The notes under the pieces: model-generated
Told to the model about the DNA's origin: nothing
What the model saw: only the letters and a program-made list of their open reading frames with translations
Database searches by the model: none
Assembly: GCA_963675135.1 (NCBI GenBank)
Contig: OY776134.1
Coordinates: forward strand, 57,183,740 to 57,247,739
Source of the DNA: Galeopsis tetrahit
Lineage: Eukaryota; Streptophyta; Magnoliopsida; Lamiales; Lamiaceae
Length of the DNA stretch: 64,000 bases
Direction: 5' to 3'
Translations under genes and position numbers: made by a program
In this document: positions 34,401-46,228 of the stretch, in pieces
Layout of the letters: each line of letters starts with the position of its first letter
Position numbering within the stretch: position 1 is the stretch's first letter

Positions 34401-37289
34401 TCTGTTATATTGAATTGTCACCTGATTACCGTTGCTTCTTGCAGGAAGTTCCGGAAGGAACAAAAGAGAGCCCTGGAGGTCCATGGCAGTTCATTGGTCT
34501 CATGCCCCTATTTGATCCACCCAGGCATGACAGTGCCGAAACTATAAGACGGGCACTAAACCTTGGAGTGAATGTTAAGATGATAACCGGTAAAACTCAC
34601 ATAGCAACTTGTAATCATAGTATTTCCGTTGTTGATTGATAGTTAGCGGTACTGATTCTTTTGATATTTTTTATAATGAGATAGTATCATTTTGGTCTCT
34701 AAAGTTTATCTTTTTCAAGTTTTGGTCTGCCTCTTTCGCTCACTATCAAATTAGGTCATGGAAGTACACGTTTACTCCCACATTTGGTTCCACCGTTTCA
34801 TCAGTCAACGGATGGTCAACTCACGGTGGGACCAAATGTCGTAGTAAAAGTGTACTTCTGGGATCAAATTTGATAGTGAGTGAAAGAGGGGGACCAAAAC
34901 TGGAAAAAGATAAACTTTATGGATAAAAAATGGCGTTTTCTTTCAAAATTCTGTAGTATGATCAGAATTTTCAATATGGCATTTTCTTGAACTTTATTTG
35001 CTGAACGAGGTGGTTTTGATAGGTGATCAACTGGCGATAGGAAAGGAAACGGGACGAAGGTTAGGAATGGGAACTAACATGTATCCATCGTCTGCTTTGC
35101 TGGGACAGAACAAGGATGAATCAATCGCTGCTCTTCCAATTGATGAACTCATCGAGAAAGCAGACGGCTTTGCTGGTGTCTTCCCTGGTATTTTTTCTTT
35201 CCAATTTTGATAGTTCCTTGCAATAAGAAATTCACTCTACAAATTCCAATTTTATTTATATGTTTGTCTTGCATTATTGGCAGAGCACAAATATGAAATA
35301 GTAAAGCGTCTCCAAGCTAGGAAACACATATGTGGGATGACTGGTGATGGAGTAAATGACGCTCCTGCCCTGAAGAAGGCTGATATCGGAATTGCTGTTG
35401 CTGATGCTACTGATGCAGCTCGTAGTGCTTCCGACATTGTTCTTACTGAACCTGGCCTCAGCGTTATAATTAGTGCTGTTTTAACAAGTCGTGCAATCTT
35501 CCAAAGGATGAAAAATTACACGGTACTATCTATTTTCTAAGTTATCTCTTTTTGCAATAAAGCAACAGCATCTTTTTATCAGTGTATGCATAATACACGA
35601 ACTAATCCACGTTCCCTAATTTTCGCAGATTTATGCTGTTTCTATTACAATTCGTATCGTGGTATGTTATTTATCCATCTCTTTGTTAGTTTTGATTTAC
35701 TCTTATGAATCTTGAATGATAGTTGGATGCATTTCTTGTATCAGCTCGGTTTCATGTTGCTAGCCCTGATTTGGGAATTCGACTTTCCGCCTTTTATGGT
35801 ACTTATCATTGCAATTCTCAATGATGGTACAATCATGACCATATCGAAAGATCGAGTGAAACCATCTCCTCTCCCAGACAGCTGGAAGCTTTCTGAAATT
35901 TTTGCAACGGGAGTCATTCTTGGTGGTTACTTGGCGATGATGACAGTCATTTTCTTTTGGGCAGCATACAAAACAGATTTCTTTCCGGTAGGCTAATCTT
36001 CCAGTCTTAATGATAATCGAGCGTCTAAACTCGAATTTGCACGAGGACATGCTCAAAAACAGTATTGTTAAAATTGTGATTAATTGATTCATCTTTTAAA
36101 TTGGCAGCGAGTATTTGGGGTGTCGACACTTGAGAAGACTGCACACGACGACTTCAGAAAGCTGGCTTCAGCAATATATCTTCAAGTGAGCACTATCAGT
36201 CAGGCCCTAATATTTGTTACAAGATCTCGAAGCTGGTCGTTTGTTGAGCGTCCTGGTTTATTGCTCGTTGCAGCATTCGCTGTTGCCCAACTGGTAGCAC
36301 AGCTATTCCTTCCATTTTGAAATTTTCATGACACTCGATTTTGAACACCTTCATTGGAAGCAGGTTGCCACTTTGATCGCGGTGTATGCAAGTTGGAGCT
36401 TTGCAGCAATTGAAGGAATCGGTTGGGGTTGGGCAGGGGTGATCTGGCTTTACAATATAATTTTCTACTTCCCGCTCGATATAATCAAATTCTTAACCCG
36501 TTATGCTCTCAGTGGAAGGGCTTGGGATCTTGTTCTTGAGCAAAGGGTAAATTAAACACTCATCATCATCATATAATCTATATTTGTAATTTCATTCTCT
36601 TTTTAATATCAACGTGTCCGGGCTTTGTGCTTGCAGATTGCTTTCACGAGGAAAAAGGACTTTGGGAAAGAGCAACGTGAGCTCAAATGGGCACATGCTC
36701 AGAGAACCCTTCACGGCCTTCAAGTTCCTGACACCAAACTGTTTAATGAAAATAACAATTTCTCCGAACTCAATCAGTTGGCAGAGGAAGCGAAAAGGAG
36801 AGCCGAGATTGCTAGGTAAAGTTCATTTTTTGCCTTTTGCGTTACTTGAAGAAACTTTAAAGTTCTACTCATTCTGCATGGTGCAATTGGTGTGCACTCT
36901 AATACTTTTTAACTAATAATTTTTACAGTAAACAAACTAATAGGGAAAATTTGAAAAAATGCCTTTGATGATAATACTACTATCATTTAAAGCACAAAAC
37001 ATTTTAGTATAATTCAAAAATTGAAGGATAATTTCATAATATCATCCAAGTTACAAAGCATTTTTTTCAATCTCTTAATGGAGTATAAATCTTTGTCCAT
37101 ATAAAAAAAGAACACACCAGGCCAGTTGTATATTTGTTTTATATTTTTGGGGTGTTTGAAAATTTTGGTATTTTGTTTGTGAAAAATGACAGATTAAGAG
37201 AGCTGCACACGCTGAAAGGGCACGTTGAATCGGTGGTGAGGCTCAAGGGTCTTGACATCGATACTATCCAACAAGCATATACTGTATGA
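31491..37289 (+). CDS. AHA: Plasma-membrane H+-ATPase (P-type, AHA4/AHA11-like), complete
   Basis: Twenty exons: 31491-31544, 31656-31775, 32101-32199, 32287-32424, 32516-32650, 32722-32901, 33360-33566, 33639-33758, 33848-33967, 34054-34176, 34255-34359, 34445-34589, 35023-35187, 35284-35522, 35629-35661, 35745-35987, 36108-36293, 36364-36546, 36637-36815, 37193-37289. They join to 956 aa, the length of Arabidopsis AHA11. The pump exports protons with ATP, driving membrane potential and secondary transport. Visible are the LTGESLPVTKGPGD actuator motif, CSDKTGTLTLNKLT with the phosphorylated Asp (about 333), KRTALTYID in the nucleotide domain, MTGDGVNDAPALKKADIGIA, and a long C-terminal autoinhibitory region ending QAYTV, whose penultimate Thr is the known 14-3-3 control site. 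Intron 6 (32902-33359) uses a GC donor (AAG|gcaagt); all others are GT-AG. Introns 6 and 12 carry MITE hairpins. Confidence 0.98.
32974..33302. mobile_element. MITE hairpin in H+-ATPase intron 6
   Basis: Long inverted arms: GCAACCTGTACTTTGTTTTA and GGCCGAAAGTCGAACATG on the left face ATGTTCGACTTTTGGCC and TAAAACAAAGTACAGGTTGC on the right. The outer ends ACTATACC/GGTATAGT also pair. It sits inside the GC-AG intron. TSD not resolved. Confidence 0.8.
34689..34931. mobile_element. MITE hairpin in H+-ATPase intron 12
   Basis: Arms of about 100 bp. AAAGTTTATCTTTTTC, TTTTGGTC, CTTTCGCTCACTATCAAATT and ACATTTGGTTCCACCG on the left pair with CGGTGGGACCAAATGT, AAATTTGATAGTGAGTGAAA, GGACCAAAAC and GAAAAAGATAAACTTT on the right. 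The GGTCC-rich ends recall the element at 50173-51723. No TSD was confirmed. Confidence 0.8.
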
Positions 37290-37299
37290 GGACGGACAT

Positions 37300-37863
37300 G
37301 CCTCTGTTTTATTTATGATCAGTTAAGCTTAGTAGTATCAAGTGTAGTTCGTTTTGTTTTTCGCTCTGCCTGCCTTCTTGTAATGTCTCTAAACCGTACC
37401 TGCCTGGAGATGGATATTTCGATTCTTAGTTTAGAAGTCGATCCATGTTTATAAAGCATAAAGAAAGCCAACCTTTTTCATCACCCTCCTGTTCTTACAT
37501 TCAATACACATGTCTATAAGATCCCATCTATTATTAGGCGGTATGTTTTTGGAAGATGAGGTATTGTGGTATAGAATGGCTGTGAGAGAAATTTGGATGA
37601 CTCATTTTGCTTCTTCACACGGCTTAAATTACAAGATGATTTCTAATATTAACTCTAAAAAAAAAAAACTCGTATACTATACGGATAATAGTGTACACTC
37701 ATTCGGGTTCAAGTTTACTCCTACCCTGTTCAACTCAATTCATGGACGAACTAATTCTCAAAGTTCGGCTCCTAAGTATTAGTAAAAAAATGCATTTTGT
37801 TCGGTCATTAGAACCGAACAATACTTTCGAGGCAAAATAAATTAGTCCGGTCGCTAAATACTA
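37300..37863. other. H+-ATPase 3' UTR and flanking DNA
   Basis: 3' UTR probably reaches about 37480. A block with GTTCGGTCATTAGAACCGAAC (about 37800-37820, a palindrome) and the words AAAAAAATGCATTTTGT recurs at about 38247. The two copies flank the Stowaway-like element that follows. Confidence 0.5.
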
Positions 37864-38183
37864 CTCCCTCCGTCCCGGTACAGATGTAGTACAAGTCACT
37901 ATGTTAGATAAAGTGAAAAATGAAATGAAAAATTTATAATGGGACATTCAAAAAACGAAAGTGAGAAACTTATAGTGGGAGGGTATACTTTCTATCATTT
38001 TCACAATATTTTTAATTTTACACAAAATGTCATTACTTTTGAGCTCACACATACACATAAGTCAATACTTTTATTTACTTTATACATAAAGGTTTAGGAA
38101 ATTACCTTTCAAAATTTACTTATTATTATACTTTCTTAATTTTTATTTCCATCTATACGTGAAAGTTATTTCGGAACGGAGGT
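37864..38183. mobile_element. Stowaway-like MITE copy 1
   Basis: Left end TA|CTCCCTCCGTCCCG, right end CGGAACGGAGG (degenerate). The interior is the family sequence in inverted orientation (CACAAAATGTCATTACTTTT) relative to the copies at 38339 and 38904. Confidence 0.75.
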
Positions 38184-38338
38184 TTACACTTTGTTCGAGC
38201 ATTACGAATGAACAATACTTAATGTTGTTTGACTAGTAAATACTAAAAAAATGCATTTTGTACATTCATTATTTTGATATGCCACTGCAGCATGTTATCG
38301 TCCACACTTTTGTGCCCTCGACGCATACAAAATGATTA

Positions 38339-38621
38339 CTCCCTTCGTCCCGGAGGAACTTGCACCCTTTGACCGTCACATATTTTAAGAAATGTGTAAG
38401 AAAAAGTGTAATGATTGATGTTTTGAGGGGTAATTTTGTAAATTTTTATGAATAAAGTAAAGTAAAAAGTAGATTGAGTGTGAAAAAGTAATGACATATG
38501 GGTAAATATGAGTATATTTCAAGGGTGAGGGTTGTGAAGATATTTCCTTTTATGAAGTGTGCAAATTGGTATGGGACATCCATATATGAAAAATGTGCAA
38601 ATTCCTGTGGGACGGAGGGAG
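38339..38621. mobile_element. Stowaway-like MITE copy 2
   Basis: CTCCCTTCGTCCCGG at the left and TGTGGGACGGAGGGAG at the right are inverted, with TA on both sides (38337-38338, 38622-38623). 283 bp. Confidence 0.88.
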
Positions 38622-38723
38622 TACAATTCAAACAGGTACGTAGTCCTATTGTTGACGTGGCACTCTGACATAAATAAATAAAATAATATCATCAACCGAC
38701 ATATTTCAAATAAAAGTTTCATA

Positions 38724-39243
38724 CTCCCTCTATTCACCAAATGCAGTTATGGGGCACAATTTTTAAAGAATAGGTAGATAAAGTAAAAGTATTATAGGGT
38801 ATTGTGAGGTCCATTGTGAATAAAATGATTGTTTGTGAATAAAGTTGATGATAAATTGAGTAATTAAGTGATGGTTGAAATGTGATAGTTTTTATAAAAT
38901 GTACTCCCTCCGTCCCAGAATTGTTTGCACCACTTTATGGGCACGCAAACTAAGAAAAAAGTGTAATGAGTGGAGTGTTGAAGGGTAATTTTGTAAAGTT
39001 ATATGGATAAAGTAAAAAGGTGATTGGATTGAGGGTAAAAGTAATGACATTTTGTGTAAATATGTGAATATTGTGAGAGTGGGGTTTAAAAAATGTTTCC
39101 TTTTTAGGAAGTGCAAACAATTGTGGGACGGACGAAAAAGGAAAGAGTGCAAACAATTGTGGGACAGAGGGAGTATGTGACTAGATTTAATGGACAAATA
39201 ATAGTATAAGATAAATGAAACTACATTTCGCGGACGGTGGGAG
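38724..39243. mobile_element. Stowaway-type MITE split by another MITE
   Basis: The left end TACTCCCTCTATTCACCAAATG and the right end CATTTCGCGGACGGTGGGAGTA pair as inverted ends with TA duplications. The sequence between is interrupted by a complete second MITE (38904-39173). Without that insert the element is about 250 bp. Confidence 0.8.
38904..39173. mobile_element. Stowaway-like MITE copy 3, nested
   Basis: CTCCCTCCGTCCCAGAATTG and CAATTGTGGGACAGAGGGAG are inverted ends between TA dinucleotides. The right end is partly duplicated (GTGCAAACAATTGTGGGAC occurs twice, about 39107-39128 and 39147-39165). It is nested in 38724-39243. Confidence 0.88.
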
Positions 39244-39678
39244 TATTATATAACTTCGAAGTCTATTGAGATTATGATTGAAAGGTTTTTTTTATTACAC
39301 GGTGTCATTTATTATGTCATTAAAATATGTAATTAATTTAATTTCACGAGACATATTTGTGGCAATCATATTGCAATAGTAACCCTATCTTCTTCATGGT
39401 TCCTAACAACTGAGAAGTAGCTCTTAAAAAGTAATCAACAAGTAAAATAACACACAAGGAATTATAGTGGTTCGATCAACTTAATCTACATCCATTGTAC
39501 CAGACGACTCAACTTTGATTGATATAATGTTTACACACTAAATCACTCGAAATGGAATATCCTCACTTCACTTGTGATCTTACACAACTCAAAGATGAAC
39601 GTAAACCTTACAATGTACAACTACAAATGTATATATACTATCCATGGTGATTGCAGCAGTTATGAACACTGTTAAGTA

Positions 39679-42600
39679 TTTTTTGGAACCAAAAGGAGAA
39701 AACCTAATACAGTAAGTTCAAGAAAAAAACCTAGGTTTCCTCAACTCGTATCTCCAATTCTGTCATGAGAATCGGTAGTACTGAAAGCTTCTTGCGCCAG
39801 TTTATGAGCTTTCTTGTTACTATCCCGAGGTATATGTAAAAATTTGCACACTACAATTTTTTTTTGAAGCTCTATAATCCTTCGGGTAATAACACTTTTA
39901 GGGCCTCTTGACATTTCATGCTTATCTTTTCCGCATAGGTTGATTGCTTGCATTGAATCCGATTTGATCAGAATTCTTTGAATCCCTTTTCCAATTGCCA
40001 AGATCATCGCCATTTCAATTGCCCTAAGTTCGGATCCCAGGGGGCTTCTCTGTGGTGGGATTTTCTTCGAGAAAGATTCAAATCTTGTGCCCTCTTGATT
40101 ATAAAACACTCCCCCTACCCCATACTTATGCATTTCTTGATTAAAGGCCCCATCAACCTCCACAATGGTGGGCCGGACACCCTCCTCTATATTACCAGGA
40201 ATATCAATTACTCCACCCTTCTTTACATTCTCACAATTCCTCTACCTGATGTCCTGATATGATCTCAAATATTTCACAAGTTGATTCCCAATATGATTCT
40301 TAACCCTTAATCTCATGTCATCTTTATTATGTACAATTTGACACCTTTCCTTCCAAATTCCCCATGCGATCATAAAGATTTTTTCAAAATCGATCAAGTC
40401 CAAAGTCTCTTTGAGATGCTTAAAAAAGTCAAGAGTGTTCAGATACTTACCTTGCTTGAATACTTCCCAGAAATTCATATGTTTCCAAACTTTTTTCACT
40501 CCTTGACAGAAGAAAATGGCATGAAGGGTAGAAGGGTAGTGTGCTCCACACATTCCGCAGATAGGATCAATTGGAACATGATGTTTTGCAATGTTACCCC
40601 CCGTTGCGACAATATCCAAACACATCTTCCATCCAAAAATACGAACTTTCGGAGGCAAATTAAGGTTCCACAAATATTTCCACCATGCTTTCTTGGATTC
40701 TTCATCTGAATCAATTCTTTCCTTATTCATATTAAAACTCTCCCAGTAACCAGATTTAACAGAGTAATTCCCGTTCGTATCATGTTTCCAGAACCTTTCA
40801 TCTTCATCCTCCTGCCTACCAACCGATGTTTTTAAAATGGCGTCGACTTCGAATGGCCAAAAAGCAATTCTTAAGGTATCCTCTTTCCAGAATCTTTCCT
40901 CATCCAGAAAGTATGATACGTTGTGTCCTGCAGCAATTCTGGAATAAATCATACCCTTGTCCAGACCTTGCACCCACGCATGCTTAAATAACGACACCTT
41001 ACTGCCATTCCCAATTGTCCAGCGAGTACCACTATGGAGTATTGGGAAGCTGGAGACAAGAGACCTCCAAACAAAAGATGAGTTGCTCCCAATATGGGCA
41101 TCTAGGATGTCACTGTGTTTAAAGTATCTTGCCTTAAATACCTTTGCAATCAAAGACTCTGGTTTTGTCATCAATCTCCAAACTTGTTTAGCCAAAAGGG
41201 CTTGGTTGAAGAGATGCAACTTTCTAAAACCCATGCCTCCCTCTTCTTTTGATTTACACATGTTATCCCATCGAACCCAATGTAGTTTGTTATGGCCCTG
41301 CTCACTACCCCACCAGAAGTTTGCTATAATTTTTTCCATATCACCACACAATTGCAATGGAATCTTGAAGCACGACATAGCATATGTAGGTATAGCTTGA
41401 AGAACTGCCTTGATTAGAACTTCTTTGCCCCCCTCCGAAATTTTTTTGTTCTTCCAATTATCCACTTTGTGTTTAAGTCTATCTAGCAGATATGCGAATT
41501 GAAGCCTCTTTCCCCTCAGCGAAAAGGTTGGAAGACCAAGGTAGAGAGAATGACCCTGTGTATGGTTAACTTTGAGCAAATTGGATACCTGAGACTTAAC
41601 ATGGTCACTGGTAGACGGACTAAACATAACAGTAGATTTGTCATAATTAACTATTTGTCTAGAAGCCTTTTCATACCTCAATAAAGCCTGTGTCAACTGA
41701 TCCGCATATTCAAGTTTTGCTTTGAAGAAAACAATACTATCATCTGCAAACAGAAGGTGAGTGATCATAGGAGCCATACGAGCAATCTTGATTCCCTCAA
41801 TAAAACCCTGATTAGCCAGATGATTGATATGAGTAGACAATGCTTGTGCACAGAGAACGAACAAAAAGGGGGATAGGGGATCTCCTTGTCTAAGTCCCCG
41901 AGAAGGTTTAAACCCTGCAACAATTGAGTCATTTACCTTAAAAGAATATGAAACCGAAGAAATGCACTTCAAAATCATCCTAGTAAAATTTTCAGAAAAT
42001 CCAAGGCTTCTCATATGTTCGTCCAAAAAGGACCATTCAATACGATCGTAAGCTTTACTCATATCTAGTTTAAGTGCCGCATATCCCGTCAAGCTTTTTT
42101 TTCCTCTCAACCAATGCATACATTCATAGCTAATAAGGATATTATCGAAGATTTGTCTATCCTTAATAAAAGCACTCTGATATTCATCGACTATCTCAGG
42201 CATGATCACTGCTAGTCGATTTGCTATGGTTTTAGCAATGATTCTGTAGAATACATTGCTCAGGCTTATGGGCCTATATTGAGCTGGCGTAGTAGGAGCA
42301 TTATTCTTCGGAATTAAGGAAATAAGAGTATGATTCCAAACCGAAATATCCCCATGATGATTAAGGATATTTTGTGCAGCATCAAGAACCGATTCTCCGA
42401 CTATGTCCCAATTATCTTGGAAAAATTTTGAGTTAAAGCCATCAGGACCTGGTGCTTTATTTGGATTTAAGTTGAAAACAACCCTCTTGATCTCCTGCCT
42501 TGAATATTCCTTTTCCAGAAAAGTGTTCATATTTTGAGAAACTTGCACCTGAGTAATTTCTTCAATGGAAGGGTTGGAAGTTGAGAAAATATTTCCAAAA

Positions 42601-45163
42601 TAATTGATAAACTCCTTTTCAATTCCTTCTTTGGAAGATACCCAGTTACCTTTTGGTTCCAAAAAACCATTGACATAATTCTTCTTTAACCTTTCAGATG
42701 CACGCCTATGAAAGTATGTTGTGTTTCGGTCTTCACTCAAAATTCAATTGGTACGAGCTCTTTGGTGCGTATATTCTTCTTGCTGAGTTAAGAGAGTTTC
42801 TAGATCTTTTTCCAAAACCTCCAGTTCCTTTAAACTCTCCTGATTCAATTCCAGAGCTTCAATGTTGGATATTTTATCAACCAAATCTTTAGCCCTCCTG
42901 TCTACTACTCCAAAATTATGTTTTGCCCAGCTTGTAAGATCTTTAGCACACTGTTCCAGTAGTCCAAAGAGAGGTACACCCAAGGCATGTCCTATCCAAG
43001 ATTTTTTGATAGTGTCTATGCACAGGGAATCCACCATCCAAGCATTTTCGAATCGAAACTGTTTTTTTGCGCATTTATGCCATTGAACATAATTCAAATT
43101 ACACTCTAGACTAATGACTCTATGATCAGAACCCCACCAATGTAAATTCTGCACTTCAAAGTTCTTGAACAAATTCTTCCATGCAATACTTGCTATGAAT
43201 CTATCAAGCCTTTCCTGAATATTATGTTCACCCTTTCTCTTATTATTCCACGTGAAGCGAGGACCCTTATAACCCAAATCCACCATTTCCAATTTCAATA
43301 AACAATCTCTAAATTTATCAATGTTTTTCATTGTTTTCCAATTGTTTAGTCCACCTTTTTTCTCATTAGAGTTAAGAATCTCATTAAAATCCCCCCTATC
43401 ACCCATTCATTAGTATTACCATGTGAATCCTTAATCTTACTCAATAATTCCAGAGAGAAATGTCTCAAGTTACTGTTAGGGTTTCCTTGGAAACCAGTGA
43501 AGAACCAAATTCTATCATTCGAATTAATGCAGACATCAATGTGCCCAAGAGAGTAAGACTGCAACTTAATTTCCATTTCATGAGTTGCGAACAAAATAAG
43601 GCCACCTTGCCTGCCTACGACATCCACTACAATACAATATTTAAAACAAAAAACAGAATTCCAAGCCTGCACTATTCTAGTGGATACCTTAGTTTCCATG
43701 ATAAACAACAAGGAGGGTTTATTTATGGCAATAACTCGTCTAATTTTATGGAATGCTTGTGATCCCCTCAAACCACGAGCATTACAGGCTAAGATTCTCA
43801 TTTAGACCGGCGGAGATGGGTCTCGCCCTTCTCCACCATGCTTGAGCTTGCTCCATCGTCCTCACTTTTGTGCCTCTTTCTTCCATTCTCAACCTCCGAA
43901 AAAATTTCTTCATCCACTGCATGTTTATTTCCTTCCTTCTCACTTACATCAATGGGACGCCCCCTTTTCTTCAACCCTTTTGCAGAACACATAACAACCT
44001 TTCCTTTTCCTTTCTCTGAATACATATGCCCCTTCAGCTTACCACTATTGTCTCCGTTATCCAACCTGATCATCGTTCCTTTTCCTGCTCCCACCCCTTC
44101 ACGGATTTGAAGGCTACGAGGTGGTCCATAGAGTCTGTTGACATTGAATGCTTCCTCTTCATAGTTAGCAATCTGTGATTCCCTCAAAAGAGCCCTAGCG
44201 TTTTCATTATCCATGAGTAGAATGTCCTCATCCTGCAAAGCCGATTCAGCGAAAAACCTATCTTCATCAGAAAATATGTTAGAATTACCTCTCCACACTA
44301 CTAGAGCAAGCTCCATGCCGAGATATGAAGTAGATCTTCTAGGAGGATTTGATGAAGATGCACCAGCATAGTTGTCATTGGCTGTGGTATCCTTGCCCGG
44401 AGTAGATATGTTATTCTCCCTCTTCAAAAACTCATACAGCTTTGGATCCAGCCCACGCATTCCTTCTGCCCTTAGCCACATTGGGAATCTCTTGATGTTT
44501 GAATGTTCATGACCATTTTCGTAGTACCTCTCTGGGCATTCTTTTTCCACGTGAGTGAGTAAACCACAGAAATAGCAAAACTCCCCCAATTTTTCGTACC
44601 TAAGAGGGAGAGTGATGGTTTCCCCTCTAACAGTGATATGAGTAGTACGAAAAAGAGGCTTACTAAGATTCATGAGAACTCTGATCCTGAGGCAGCGTCC
44701 CCAAGCGGTTTCTCCATTAGGGCAGTCAATTTCTATCACATCCCCGAACCTTTCCCCGAGTTTGTATGCTATCTGCCTCGTCATAGAGTACAATGGCAGC
44801 CCATGGACCTGAATCCACAAAGGGATCATGTTGATCACGAGATCTCTTGGTTGTTCATCTCCCCTAACCTTTGACAAGATTAGCATTGGGCCATTCACTA
44901 TCCATGGCTGACGATGGAAAGCTTTACTCCAGTCAAACTCGTCTTCGAAGTCGAAAAGGAAGTATCCCTCACCAAGGTGAACAGCATTGACGTTGCTCTC
45001 AGACCTCCAGATCTTTCTCATGGTAACCAGCAACTCTTTGATGCTAATAGGTTTTCTGACAGTAAATCTCCCCAAGAGAGCGAAACGGGGAAGGATCAGC
45101 TCATGATCCCCAACCAACAGGGGGGTATCCTCCGTTTCTGAAAGAGAGACTCTGCGAAAAGGG
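39679..45163 (-). mobile_element. L1-type LINE, 5'-truncated, inactive
   Basis: Non-LTR retrotransposon of about 5.5 kb, flanked by a 17-bp duplication with one mismatch: ATGAACACTGTTAAGTA at 39662-39678 and ATGAACATTGTTAAGTA at 45164-45180. A short A-tail (T run 39679-39684 on the plus strand) marks its 3' end. It carries ORF1, then endonuclease, reverse transcriptase and RNase H. The 5' end falls at the start of ORF1, so promoter and leader are missing. ORF2 has one frameshift and two stops. Confidence 0.95.
39741..43801 (-). pseudogene. LINE ORF2: endonuclease, reverse transcriptase, RNase H (broken)
   Basis: Starts at 43801; its ATG overlaps the ORF1 stop as ATGA. The endonuclease begins MRILACNARGLRGSQAF. 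A one-base deletion near 43395 (expected GGDFNE) shifts the frame. The second part continues to a TGA at 42744-42746, where plant LINEs normally have Trp before the LSEDRNTTYFHRRA segment. The reverse transcriptase (about 42740-41300) shows NPNKAPGPDGFN, KLDMSKAYDRIEW, GLRQGDPLSPFLF and the catalytic FADD. A zinc-binding zf-RVT region (CGMCGAHYPSTLHAIFFC) follows. A TAG at 40242-40244 precedes an in-frame RNase H (VDGAF, SELRAIEMA, SDSMQA, RDSNKKAHKLA). With only three lesions it is a fairly recent casualty. Confidence 0.95.
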
Positions 45164-45171
45164 ATGAACAT
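43798..45171 (-). CDS. LINE ORF1: RNA-binding protein (DUF4283 plus zinc knuckle)
   Basis: Intact open frame. It begins MFIPFRRVSLSETED if translation starts at the ATG 45171-45169, which lies in the target-site duplication. The frame stays open upstream to 45234 in LTR-like DNA, so the native ORF1 start is lost. A DUF4283-type domain (GRFTVRKPISIKELLVTMRKIWR, LWIQVHGLPLYSMT) leads to a CCHC knuckle CYFCGLLTHVEKEC, then a charged tail with KKRGRP. ORF1 proteins of plant L1 elements bind their RNA to form the retrotransposition particle. Whether this copy is expressed cannot be seen. Confidence 0.88.
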   Translation of the reverse strand: MFIPFRRVSLSETEDTPLLVGDHELILPRFALLGRFTVRKPISIKELLVTMRKIWRSESNVNAVHLGEGYFLFDFEDEFDWSKAFHRQPWIVNGPMLILSKVRGDEQPRDLVINMIPLWIQVHGLPLYSMTRQIAYKLGERFGDVIEIDCPNGETAWGRCLRIRVLMNLSKPLFRTTHITVRGETITLPLRYEKLGEFCYFCGLLTHVEKECPERYYENGHEHSNIKRFPMWLRAEGMRGLDPKLYEFLKRENNISTPGKDTTANDNYAGASSSNPPRRSTSYLGMELALVVWRGNSNIFSDEDRFFAESALQDEDILLMDNENARALLRESQIANYEEEAFNVNRLYGPPRSLQIREGVGAGKGTMIRLDNGDNSGKLKGHMYSEKGKGKVVMCSAKGLKKRGRPIDVSEKEGNKHAVDEEIFSEVENGRKRHKSEDDGASSSMVEKGETHLRRSK

Positions 45172-45566
45172 TGTTAAGTAGTTAACACTGTTTGTCAATT
45201 GTTGTAACAACCCATGTGCCAAGTTAGAGCCCAACCGAATGGTAGTTATTCCTCTTGTTAGTTGAAACTGCTTGTAACGATTTCTTTAGAAGACTTGTCC
45301 AAAAATCAGATGACTCATCTCATGTGATACAAGCTCATTTGATACACTTGTCAAAAGAGTGGCTCCGTTGATAGCATCAAACCCTGCTGATTCAATTCTT
45401 CTAATCTGATCAACTTAGCTGACTCTAAACGACTCCATCTCAACTGATCTGACCTAAGTCATCTTATCTGACTCTATCAGCTGATATCCATCAAATGACA
45501 TCTTATCAACTCATACTTATAACTATAGCTGACATAAAATTTTGAGATAACACTTACAATTCTAAT

Positions 45567-45654
45567 CAGGCCCGGTCCTAATGTAAGGCCAACGAGGCTA
45601 TCGATTTAGGCCCATAAATATTTCACTTTTTTAGGGGTCCATTTTTTTTTAAAG

Positions 45655-45696
<42 letters not shown>

Positions 45697-46221
45697 TAAT
45701 TATATAAAGATGCATAAAGAGAAGTGTTAAAAAAGTAAAAAGAATTAGTGAATAAGGGAAGGAAAAACTAGGAGAAAAAAGTCTCAATAAAGGCCTAATT
45801 CACTTTATATAGTTTTCACTTTACGTCTTAGAGTGCCCAATTTACATTATTTTTTGTCCAATTTATTGAAATTTCGGACAAATAGTTCAATTTACATTCT
45901 TCAAATTTAAAAATAAAAAAATAATATTAAAAATTTCTAAAAATCTCATTGAAAATTACTCGTATAAAAAATAAAAAAAATTCTAAAAATCACATTAAAT
46001 TTTCTAATAATTATAATAATTACATAAAAATCTCTTAAAATTAAATAACTTAAAATCTTAAAAAATCTATTAATTAAAAATTAGAAATTCTAGAATTTAT
46101 ATAAAAAAAAAATCTATATTGTTAGTCCTTTAAAAATTATTTTACATTATGTTTTATAAATTCTTATAGAATAAAAAATATGAGACATTTTTTAAAAGTT
46201 CTATTCCTAGGACCGCCCCTA
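45567..46221. mobile_element. hAT non-autonomous element
   Basis: The left end CAGGCCCGGTCCTA pairs with the right end TAGGACCGCCCCTA, as in hAT elements that begin CAGGGGCGG. The 8-bp duplication ATTCTAAT flanks it at 45559-45566 and 46222-46229. The 655-bp interior is AT-rich, with a (TA)n run at 45663-45690. No transposase is present. Confidence 0.85.
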
Positions 46222-46228
46222 ATTCTAA

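Larger units (their letters stand above)
39411..45558 (-). mobile_element. LTR-like sequence split by a LINE
   Basis: 39411-39661 and 45181-45558 together read on the minus strand like one plant retrotransposon LTR. It begins TGTAAGTGTTATCTC, has TATATATACATTTG mid-way, carries a downstream part ending ACCACTATAATTCCTTGTGT, and stops near CTACTTCTCA. The LINE insertion separates the two parts. No internal retroviral-type domains or 5-bp TSD were found, so a solo LTR is likely but the limits are approximate. Confidence 0.55.

Noticed and set aside
40329..43762. Plus-strand open frames across the LINE
   Set aside because: Antisense shadows of ORF2.
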